From an uncultured Prochlorococcus sp. (GTDB taxonomy: Bacteria > Cyanobacteriota > Cyanobacteriia > PCC-6307 > Cyanobiaceae), in NCBI GenBank assembly GCA_902571795.1, contig CACGDL010000011.1, forward strand, positions 1-35,616: DNA of 35,616 nt, written 5' to 3'. Made by a program: the position numbers and the translations under genes. The notes beneath the pieces are model-generated. The model saw only the letters and a program-made list of their open reading frames with translations, did not search any database and was not told the origin of the DNA. Below, in pieces: positions 1 through 7,796 of the stretch. How positions within the stretch are numbered: the stretch's first letter is position 1; every line of letters starts with the position of its first letter.

Positions 1-2
1 GT

Positions 3-512
3 GTTTCTTGTAGAATGAGTAGTTGGACAAGACAAGAAGATAGATCTCTCCCCTTAAGAGGAAAAATAAGTGGAGCATATATTACTAGTTCATTAGCCAA
101 AACAGAAGCTAGTTTATCGGGTTTTGATGAAGCCCTGCTATTAAATTCAAGTGGTAAGGTAAGCGAAGCTAGTGGTATGAATTTATTTATTGTAAGGAAT
201 GGAGACTTAATCACTCCTGGTGTTGATCAAGATATTCTTGAGGGTATTACTAGAGCTAGTGTAATTGAATTAGCAAAATCATTTGGAATAAATGTAATTG
301 AAAGGCCTGTTGATAAAACAGAATTATTAATAGCAGATGAAGTTTTTCTAACTGGTACAGCAGCAAAAATTACACCAGTTAAAAAAATTGAATCAACTGA
401 ATTAAATGTTGAAAGACCAATAATGAATAAATTAAAAAGTAAGCTTATAGAAATAACAGAAGGTCGTTCTCAAGACTATGATAATTGGGTAACAAGAATT
501 TCACTAAAATAA
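3..512 (+). CDS. ilvE: Branched-chain amino acid aminotransferase, C-terminal part (5' truncated by window edge)
   Basis: Frame is open from the window start. Motifs SSWTRQEDRSLPLRGKISGAYITSSLAKTEA, DEALLLNSSGKVSEASGMNLFIV and DEVFLTGTAAKITPV are typical of class IV aminotransferases (IlvE). Confidence 0.9.
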   Translation, partial: VSCRMSSWTRQEDRSLPLRGKISGAYITSSLAKTEASLSGFDEALLLNSSGKVSEASGMNLFIVRNGDLITPGVDQDILEGITRASVIELAKSFGINVIERPVDKTELLIADEVFLTGTAAKITPVKKIESTELNVERPIMNKLKSKLIEITEGRSQDYDNWVTRISLK

Positions 513-530
513 ATTATTTTTTAACTAAAA

Positions 531-3500
531 ATGGAATCTTTCAGAACCTATTTAAATAGAGATGAAAAACCATTAATTATTTTTGACGGAGGTACTGGAA
601 CATCTTTTCAGAACTTAAATCTTACTGCAGATGACTTTGGAGGAAAAGAATTAGAGGGATGTAATGAAAACCTTGTTTTATCATCGCCAGAGGTAGTTGA
701 GATGGTTCATAATTCATTTTTAGAAGCAGGTTGTCATGTTATAGAAACTAATACATTTGGTGCCTCATCAATAGTTCTTGATGAATATGATATTGCAGAT
801 AAGGCTTATGAGATAAATAAAAATGCAGCATACATAGCAAAAAAAGCTGCTGCCAAATACTCATCAGTTGATAAACCAAGGTTTGTAGCAGGTTCAATTG
901 GGCCAACAACTAAATTACCAACCTTAGGACATATAGATTTTGATGAATTAAAGCAATCATATAAAGAACAAATTTATGGTCTTATAGATGGAGGAGTTGA
1001 TCTTCTTTTGATTGAAACTTGTCAGGATGTTTTACAAATTAAATCTGCCTTATTAGCATCAAAAGAAATTCTAGAAAGTAAAAATATTGATATACCTTTA
1101 ATGGTATCAATAACAATGGAAACAACAGGTACTATGCTTGTTGGATCTGATATTGCTTCTGCATTAACAATATTAGAGCCATTTAATATAGATATCCTTG
1201 GACTTAATTGTGCAACTGGTCCTGAGCAAATGAAGGAACATATTAAATATTTGTCTGAAAATTCTCCCTTCGCTATAAGCTGTATTCCCAATGCAGGTCT
1301 TCCTGAAAATATTGGTGGTGTAGCTCACTATAGATTAAAGCCAATAGAATTAAAGATGCAGTTAATGAATTTTATATATGACTTTAATGTTCAATTAATA
1401 GGTGGATGTTGTGGGACAACACCTGAACATATAAAATACCTGTCTTCAATAATCGATGAAATTATTGATAATGAAAGGAACTACAACAATGGTAAGAAAA
1501 ATTCAAGTGGTTTTATTCCATCTGCCTCATCAATATATAACTCCGTGCCATATAAACAAGACAATTCAATTTTAATAGTAGGAGAAAGATTAAATGCAAG
1601 TGGATCGAAAAAGGTAAGGGAGTTATTAAATAACGACGATTGGGATGGCTTAGTTGCAATTGCCAAGCAACAACAAAAAGAAAATGCTCACGTTCTTGAT
1701 GTAAATGTTGATTATGTAGGCAGAGACGGAGTGAAAGATATGAAAGAAATAACTTCAAGACTAGTTACGAATATAAATTTACCATTAATGATTGACTCTA
1801 CAGATGCTGACAAAATGGAAAGTGGATTAAAGTCAGCTGGTGGTAAATGTATTATAAATTCAACCAATTACGAAGATGGCAATGAAAGGTTTGATCAAGT
1901 TCTAAATTTAGCCTTAGGGTATGGTTCAGGTCTTGTTGTCGGAACAATTGATGAAGATGGAATGGCAAGGAATTCAGAAAAAAAATATAAGATTGTCAAA
2001 CGTGCGATTAATAGAACAAGAGAATTTGGTTTGTCAGATTATGAGCTATTTTTTGATCCATTAGCTCTGCCAATATCTACAGGGATAGAAGAAGATAGAT
2101 TAAACGCTAAAGAAACTATTAGTGCTATATTAAAAATTCGTGAAAATTTCCCAGATATTCATATCATACTTGGGATATCAAACATTAGTTTTGGTCTTTC
2201 ACCATTATCAAGAATTAATCTAAATTCAATATTTTTAGATGAATGCATTAAAGCAGGATTAGATTCTGCTATCATCGCACCAAATAAAATTTTGCCATTA
2301 TCAAAAATTTCTGAAGAAACTAAAAAGCTTTGCTTAGATTTGATTTATGATAAAAGAAAATTTGAAGATGATATTTGTATTTATGATCCATTAGTAGAAT
2401 TAACAAAGGCTTTTCAAAATTTATCTATTCAAGATTTCAAAAAAGCATCTTCAGAAAATAAAAATCTAACTCTTGAAGATAGGCTAAAAAATCATATTAT
2501 AGATGGAGAAAAAATAGGATTAGAGGATCAATTAAATAAAGCCTTAAAAAAATATAAACCTCTTGAAATAATTAATACCTTTTTACTAGATGGAATGAAA
2601 GTTGTAGGAGATTTATTTGGCTCAGGTCAAATGCAATTGCCATTTGTACTCCAATCCGCGGAAACAATGAAATTTGCTGTTTCAATTTTAGAACCATACA
2701 TGGAAACTGTAGATGAAAACATATCAAATGGAAAACTCTTAATTGCAACTGTCAAAGGCGATGTACATGATATTGGTAAAAATTTGGTAGATATAATTCT
2801 TACAAATAATGGTTATGACGTAATAAATCTAGGAATAAAGCAAGATGTTTCAGCAATTATAGATGCACAAAAAAAATACAATGCAGATTGCATCGCTATG
2901 AGCGGATTACTTGTTAAATCAACTGCTTTTATGAAAGATAATTTAGAGGCTTTTAATAATGAAAATATTAGTGTACCAGTAATATTAGGAGGCGCAGCCT
3001 TAACCCCAAAATTTGTAAATGAGGACTGCAGCAGAATATATAAAGGGAAAATATTGTACGGAAAAGATGCGTTCACTGATCTTAAATTCATGAATGAATA
3101 TATGGATAATAAGAAAAAGGGTAATTGGTCAAATACAGAGGGTTTCATTAACAATGAGGGTATAAATATTAATTTAGCCTCATCAAAATCAAACTCTCAA
3201 GCTGTTAAAAAATCAATATCCTTAAATACCGAGACTTCCAAATTAAATTTAAAAGAAAATTTTATAAGATCTAAATTTATAAATGAAGAAGATCCAATTC
3301 AAGCCCCTTTCTTGGGAACGAAAGTCTTGAACGATGTTGATATAGATTTAAATAAGTTAATATTTTATTTAGATACAAAAGCTTTATTTAGCGGGCAATG
3401 GCAAATAAAAAAAGGAAAAAACCAAAGCGTAGATGAATACAATAATTATTTGGATTCATATGCAAAACCATTGTTAGATAAATGGTTAGAGATAATTATA

Positions 3501-4097
3501 GAGAAAAAACTTATATCACCCAAAGCAGTTTATGGATATTTCAGATGCGGGAGAAAAGATAATAGTATTTTCTTATTTGATGAGAAATCATTAAATAAAA
3601 TTTCCCAATTTAATTTTCCACGACAAAAATCTGGGAATAATTTATGCATAGCTGATTTTTATTGTGATTTAAAAAATGATAAACCGATAGATATATTTCC
3701 TATGCAGGCAGTAACCATGGGCGATATTGCTAGCGAATATTCTCAAAAATTATTTAAAGAAGATAAATATAGCGATTATTTGATATTCCATGGACTTACA
3801 GTGCAACTAGCAGAAGCTCTAGCTGAGTATGTCCATGGATTAATACGTATTGAATGTGGTTTTAGTTCTGAAGAACCAGACAAAAATAGAGAAATACTAG
3901 CTCAAAAATATAGAGGAGCTAGATATTCTTTTGGTTATCCTGCATGTCCAAAAGTATCTGATTCAAACATACAATTATCATTGTTGGATGCCAAAAGAAT
4001 AAACTTGACCATGGATGAATCTGAACAACTTCATCCAGAACAAAGTACTACAGCTATCATTTCATTACACTCAAAAGCTAAATATTTCAGCTCTTAA
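531..4097 (+). CDS. metH: Cobalamin-dependent methionine synthase
   Basis: 1188 aa; N-terminal homocysteine-binding domain (IFDGGTGTSFQNLN, GGCCGTTPEHI), pterin-binding domain (IVGERLNASGSKKVRELL), B12 motif GDVHDIGKNLV, C-terminal activation domain (RGARYSFGYPACP). Confidence 0.97.
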   Translation: MESFRTYLNRDEKPLIIFDGGTGTSFQNLNLTADDFGGKELEGCNENLVLSSPEVVEMVHNSFLEAGCHVIETNTFGASSIVLDEYDIADKAYEINKNAAYIAKKAAAKYSSVDKPRFVAGSIGPTTKLPTLGHIDFDELKQSYKEQIYGLIDGGVDLLLIETCQDVLQIKSALLASKEILESKNIDIPLMVSITMETTGTMLVGSDIASALTILEPFNIDILGLNCATGPEQMKEHIKYLSENSPFAISCIPNAGLPENIGGVAHYRLKPIELKMQLMNFIYDFNVQLIGGCCGTTPEHIKYLSSIIDEIIDNERNYNNGKKNSSGFIPSASSIYNSVPYKQDNSILIVGERLNASGSKKVRELLNNDDWDGLVAIAKQQQKENAHVLDVNVDYVGRDGVKDMKEITSRLVTNINLPLMIDSTDADKMESGLKSAGGKCIINSTNYEDGNERFDQVLNLALGYGSGLVVGTIDEDGMARNSEKKYKIVKRAINRTREFGLSDYELFFDPLALPISTGIEEDRLNAKETISAILKIRENFPDIHIILGISNISFGLSPLSRINLNSIFLDECIKAGLDSAIIAPNKILPLSKISEETKKLCLDLIYDKRKFEDDICIYDPLVELTKAFQNLSIQDFKKASSENKNLTLEDRLKNHIIDGEKIGLEDQLNKALKKYKPLEIINTFLLDGMKVVGDLFGSGQMQLPFVLQSAETMKFAVSILEPYMETVDENISNGKLLIATVKGDVHDIGKNLVDIILTNNGYDVINLGIKQDVSAIIDAQKKYNADCIAMSGLLVKSTAFMKDNLEAFNNENISVPVILGGAALTPKFVNEDCSRIYKGKILYGKDAFTDLKFMNEYMDNKKKGNWSNTEGFINNEGININLASSKSNSQAVKKSISLNTETSKLNLKENFIRSKFINEEDPIQAPFLGTKVLNDVDIDLNKLIFYLDTKALFSGQWQIKKGKNQSVDEYNNYLDSYAKPLLDKWLEIIIEKKLISPKAVYGYFRCGRKDNSIFLFDEKSLNKISQFNFPRQKSGNNLCIADFYCDLKNDKPIDIFPMQAVTMGDIASEYSQKLFKEDKYSDYLIFHGLTVQLAEALAEYVHGLIRIECGFSSEEPDKNREILAQKYRGARYSFGYPACPKVSDSNIQLSLLDAKRINLTMDESEQLHPEQSTTAIISLHSKAKYFSS

Positions 4098-4106
4098 GCT
4101 AAATTT

Positions 4107-4325
4107 TTAGTTATTTTCTAAATATTCAATAATTTCTTCCTGTAGTTCTTCCATCGTTTCATTATCACCCAGATCAAGTCCCTCACCCGCGGCATCCTGT
4201 GTTAACTCAAGATAATATGAAGCACCATCACTAGATAAAAATTCTAATGCGGAAGTTTCATCACTATCTTTAAAAACTTCATAAAGAGCTTTAAATGCAA
4301 TGTTTTCAGTAAAGTCCCAATCCAT
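4107..4325 (-). CDS. Small acidic conserved hypothetical protein
   Basis: 72 aa intact acidic ORF between metH and a divergent gene, not antisense to another CDS. Confidence 0.65.
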   Translation of the reverse strand: MDWDFTENIAFKALYEVFKDSDETSALEFLSSDGASYYLELTQDAAGEGLDLGDNETMEELQEEIIEYLENN

Positions 4326-4423
4326 AATGAAAAAAACCTTATTAGAATTATTACCTCCTTACCCCCCATACTCGTCAACCTTTTTTAAAGAAATGTTGGT
4401 GTTTTATTATTATTAAAAAAACT

Positions 4424-4807
4424 ATGACCATAAATAATCGCAATCAGTTAAATGTCCTTGGAGAAGAAATTGAGATTTGTAGTTGCGCACCTATGACAGG
4501 CTGGTTCAGGGATGGATTTTGTAATTATGACAAAAATGATGGAGGCAATCATTCCATATGTTGTGTAATGGATGATAATTTCCTGAAATATAGTAAATCA
4601 CAAGGTAATGATTTAATAACTCCCATGCCTATTTATTCATTCCCAGGACTAAAAGATGGTGATCATTGGTGTATTTGTCTTGATAGGTGGAAGCAAGCAT
4701 TATTAGACGGTCTTGCACCAAAAGTCATATTAGAATCAACTAATATTGTCGTCTTAGAATCAGTACCTCTGGAAAAATTGAAAGAATATCAATTTAATAA
4801 AAAGTAA
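4424..4807 (+). CDS. DUF2237-family protein
   Basis: 127 aa; NVLGEEIEICSCAPMTGWFRDGFC...GDHWCICLDRWKQAL...APKVILEST is characteristic of DUF2237. Confidence 0.85.
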   Translation: MTINNRNQLNVLGEEIEICSCAPMTGWFRDGFCNYDKNDGGNHSICCVMDDNFLKYSKSQGNDLITPMPIYSFPGLKDGDHWCICLDRWKQALLDGLAPKVILESTNIVVLESVPLEKLKEYQFNKK

Positions 4808-4855
4808 TTACAAGTTAATTTTTTTTTTTAAAATGATAATGATAAATTTTTTTAA

Positions 4856-5686
4856 ATGAGTTTAGAAATATATTGGAAAAAAGCACTAGAACAAACTCAA
4901 TTATCAATTGATGATGAATCATTATATCCTCTCAAAACTGATATTATTACAAGAGATTTATATGAAAAAGACGACTTCATAATTAGGAAACTTGATACTT
5001 CAAAATTTAATAAAAAAAAAATTTATGGTCCTAAGCAAAATCCATTTTGTCCTTGGGAAAAGATACTAGAAATTGATAAAATTGGTGATAATCATCAACT
5101 AATATTAAATAAGTACCCTGTACAAAAAGGTCATATTTTACTTATTACAAACGAATGGAAACCTCAAAATGGATGGTTAGATATTAAAGATTGGAGAGCG
5201 ATCCAACAAGTTAATAAAGATACTAGTGGATTATGGTTTTTCAATAGTTCTCCAATTGCTGGAGCGAGTCAACCTCACAGGCATTTTCAACTTCTGCGTA
5301 GATCTAAAGGTGAGATATCATGCCCTAGAGAAAAGTGGTTTTTAGAGATGAACTCATATCAAGATATAGATAGTAAGCTTAAAAAAAATATTGTTGTATC
5401 CAAATTTAATTTTTTAGAAAACCCATCATGTCTTTTTGAATTTTACTTGGAATTATGCAAGAAATTAGGACTTGGGAACCCTATTAGTGATAAGAAACCG
5501 ATATATCCTTACAATATTTTAATAACTAATAAATGGATCGCTATTATAAAAAGAAAAAATGATCATATCCATGGTTTCAGTATTAACGGTTTAGGATTTG
5601 CAGGATATATATTAGTAACTGAAAATTCAAATATTAATTATTTAAAGAAATTAGGCCCTGAAAAACTTCTAGAAAATTTTGTTTGA
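4856..5686 (+). CDS. ATP adenylyltransferase / Ap4A phosphorylase-like (HIT superfamily)
   Basis: 276 aa; SPIAGASQPHRHFQLLRR histidine motif and KNPFCPWEK...LILNKYPVQKGHILLITNEW. Confidence 0.85.
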   Translation: MSLEIYWKKALEQTQLSIDDESLYPLKTDIITRDLYEKDDFIIRKLDTSKFNKKKIYGPKQNPFCPWEKILEIDKIGDNHQLILNKYPVQKGHILLITNEWKPQNGWLDIKDWRAIQQVNKDTSGLWFFNSSPIAGASQPHRHFQLLRRSKGEISCPREKWFLEMNSYQDIDSKLKKNIVVSKFNFLENPSCLFEFYLELCKKLGLGNPISDKKPIYPYNILITNKWIAIIKRKNDHIHGFSINGLGFAGYILVTENSNINYLKKLGPEKLLENFV

Positions 5687-5689
5687 ATA

Positions 5690-5869
5690 TTAGTTAGTTA
5701 CTTCAACTTCCTTATCCCTGCTTATTTGGCTTTCTAGAACTTCTATAGATGCTTTTACTGAAGCAATTTTACGTTCAAGTGAATCCTTAATATAATTGAG
5801 CATTTCTAATTTCTTATGTTGATAAAAACTCTTTTTTTCTTTAGATGACTTGAAATAACAATTAAACAT
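5690..5869 (-). CDS. Small hypothetical protein (59 aa)
   Basis: Intact ORF not in the supplied track: MFNCYFKSSKEKKSFYQHKKLEMLNYIKDSLERKIASVKASIEVLESQISRDKEVEVTN*; charged, likely helical. Confidence 0.55.
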   Translation of the reverse strand: MFNCYFKSSKEKKSFYQHKKLEMLNYIKDSLERKIASVKASIEVLESQISRDKEVEVTN

Positions 5870-6011
5870 TTTATTCTTATTATAAAAAGAGACTTAATTG
5901 ACTTGTGACATAAAAATAAATTGGTTTTAATTTAAAAACAATATTTCGTATGGACTTTCAATTTTTTTTGAATAAAATTAAATAAATTCCATACAATTCA
6001 AGAAAATATTA

Positions 6012-7022
6012 TTGAATATTCCTGAAAATTCAAATACAAAAAGAATTTCAATTGATTTACCTGAGGAACTAATTTCCAGGTTTGATCAATTACGAAAAGA
6101 GTGGGGATTTAGAGCAAGAGGGCCTGTAATAGAAAAGATACTTAAAGAACTTCTTCAAGAAGATGATTTACTACCTAAGAACAAACAGCAAGAAATAGAC
6201 TTTAACGAGAATAATAATAAAGAAAATTTAAATTTTGATGAAGATACTGCATTGGTATTAATTAAATCAGACGTAAAAAAAGAAGTTAATGAGATATCAT
6301 TGAATAAAAGATTTAAAAATAACAATCAATCTAAAGAAAAAGCCAACTTAAACATAAGCCTTCCCAATTTTGTTGAAAAAAAAGTAAGGAATCTAAGAAG
6401 AAGTATTAATAGTGAAAAATTAAAGGAGAATATTAATGATATTCAAATTAATACAATTAAAGAAACTGAATTAATAAAATGTCGAATTGAGTTAATTAGT
6501 CATTGGAAAACCTTATATGGATCAGTTCCTAATGATCATGTAGTAGAAGCTTCGATGGATTGGTTTGAAAGGGATATATGGCCAAATCTTGATGGAACTG
6601 AAAATCTACCCTTTACGTGGACTGCAGCCAATAAATTAATGTCAGAATTATGCCCATTTTGGATAAAGAAAAATCCATCCCTTGAAATTGTTTTATTAAT
6701 GATTGGCGTTTTAGAAGATCCTTTTGCTACATCAGACCTGATAAATAGAATACCAACACTTATGAGAAGGTTTATAAGTAGATTTAAGCGAAATAATAGA
6801 TCAAATAAATTTCAAACTTTGGACTCAACAATGACAGTACATGGAGCACTTAAATTATTGAATTTATCAACATCCGCAGGATCCGCTCATACGTTCCGTA
6901 AAATTAGGGAGGCCTATAAATCAATAGCCTTAGAGACGCATCCAGATGCTGGAGGATCAACAGATCAAATGAGAAAATTAAATGAAGCGTATCAATTGCT
7001 AAAAAATCTATATAGAAAATAG
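6012..7022 (+). CDS. RHH-like N-terminal domain fused to C-terminal J-domain
   Basis: 336 aa (TTG start). N-terminus TKRISIDLPEELISRFDQLRKEWGFRARGPVIEKILKELLQ resembles RHH/CopG; C-terminus KIREAYKSIALETHPDAGGSTDQMRKLNEAYQLLKNLY is a J-domain with HPD. Confidence 0.85.
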   Translation: MNIPENSNTKRISIDLPEELISRFDQLRKEWGFRARGPVIEKILKELLQEDDLLPKNKQQEIDFNENNNKENLNFDEDTALVLIKSDVKKEVNEISLNKRFKNNNQSKEKANLNISLPNFVEKKVRNLRRSINSEKLKENINDIQINTIKETELIKCRIELISHWKTLYGSVPNDHVVEASMDWFERDIWPNLDGTENLPFTWTAANKLMSELCPFWIKKNPSLEIVLLMIGVLEDPFATSDLINRIPTLMRRFISRFKRNNRSNKFQTLDSTMTVHGALKLLNLSTSAGSAHTFRKIREAYKSIALETHPDAGGSTDQMRKLNEAYQLLKNLYRK

Positions 7023-7030
7023 TATACTAA

Positions 7031-7079
7031 TTCTAATATAAGACTAATTATAAGTCTATTTAATAGTCTCATATAAGAT
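7031..7079. repeat. 49-bp imperfect palindromic element, copy 1
   Basis: TTCTAATATAAGACT-AATTATA-AGTCT-ATTTAAT-AGTCTCATATAAGAT; AGWCT pentamers start at 7041, 7053, 7065 (12-bp spacing). Confidence 0.85.
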
Positions 7080-7207
7080 ATCCGCTAATTTTAAAATTTC
7101 TAATTTTTTTCATTTATTATTATTCAAATAAATAGAAACAATAATTATGCATAAATGAAATAAAAATAGAATACACTTTTAAAGAATAAAAATACCTTGT
7201 ATAGTGC

Positions 7208-7256
7208 TTCTTATATGAGACTTATAATAAGTCTATTATATAGTCTCAAAAAAGAT
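7208..7256. repeat. 49-bp imperfect palindromic element, copy 2
   Basis: TTCTTATATGAGACT-TATAATA-AGTCT-ATTATAT-AGTCTCAAAAAAGAT; pentamers start at 7218, 7230, 7242 (12-bp spacing). Confidence 0.85.
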
Positions 7257-7422
7257 ATGTAAGATAGATTAATTTTTCAATTTGGATGATTCATACCCAA
7301 ACTGCTTATTACCTGAGAAATATTAAAAATTGAATATTAAATCAACAAATTATGTCCTTTCAATGTCCAAGAAATCAATAAGGCTTAAAAAGTCTTGATA
7401 TCAGTGGTTTTTATGTTTCCCC

Positions 7423-7443
7423 GTACTGCCTTAAAGACAGTAC
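7423..7443 (-). terminator. Possible hairpin at the 3' end of the 7443-7703 gene
   Basis: GTACTG (7423-7428) pairs with CAGTAC (7438-7443), overlapping the stop codon; no clear U-tract, so termination is uncertain. Confidence 0.35.
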
Positions 7444-7703
7444 TACTTAGATTGGAGCTTTTCAATAACAGTTTGTTTATCAATACTAGGGACATCACTT
7501 AATCCGTTAGCATCAAACCAAGGTGCGCTAGCCCAATCAAACCCTTCTCCAAAAGTATTGTCTGGTGCAGTTATATACCAATGACATGAAGCATCTGGTA
7601 TGTCAACAGCACATTTTGACCAATCATCTGACCACTGAGGTACTTGTACCCAAAGTACTGAAGATAGAAGTAAAGATAGCAAATTGATCATGACTATAAT
7701 CAT
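7443..7703 (-). CDS. Small secreted conserved hypothetical protein
   Basis: 86 aa with a hydrophobic signal-like N-terminus (IIVMINLLSLLLSSVLWV) and a Trp/Asp-rich, two-Cys mature region. Confidence 0.65.
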   Translation of the reverse strand: MIIVMINLLSLLLSSVLWVQVPQWSDDWSKCAVDIPDASCHWYITAPDNTFGEGFDWASAPWFDANGLSDVPSIDKQTVIEKLQSK

Positions 7704-7736
7704 ACAACAATAATTAGTTTTATAGGATTATTATCT

Positions 7737-7785
7737 ATCTTATATAAGAATTATTTATAGACTAGTATATAGTCTCATATAAGAT
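7737..7785. repeat. 49-bp imperfect palindromic element, copy 3
   Basis: ATCTTATATAAGAAT-TATTTAT-AGACT-AGTATAT-AGTCTCATATAAGAT; pentamers start at 7747 (AGAAT), 7759, 7771 (12-bp spacing). Confidence 0.85.
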
Positions 7786-7796
7786 TAATAATACAA

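Noticed and set aside
512-531. Cobalamin riboswitch upstream of metH
   Set aside because: Only 18 bp separate the preceding gene from metH, too short for the aptamer.
1022-3154. Antisense ORFs inside metH (1022-1291, 1481-1666, 1513-1758, 2813-3154, minus strand)
   Set aside because: Fully overlap a well-supported metH frame and show no recognisable motif.
7031-7785. CRISPR array interpretation of the 49-bp repeats
   Set aside because: Only three irregularly spaced copies, each a composite palindrome, with no cas genes and no uniform spacers.
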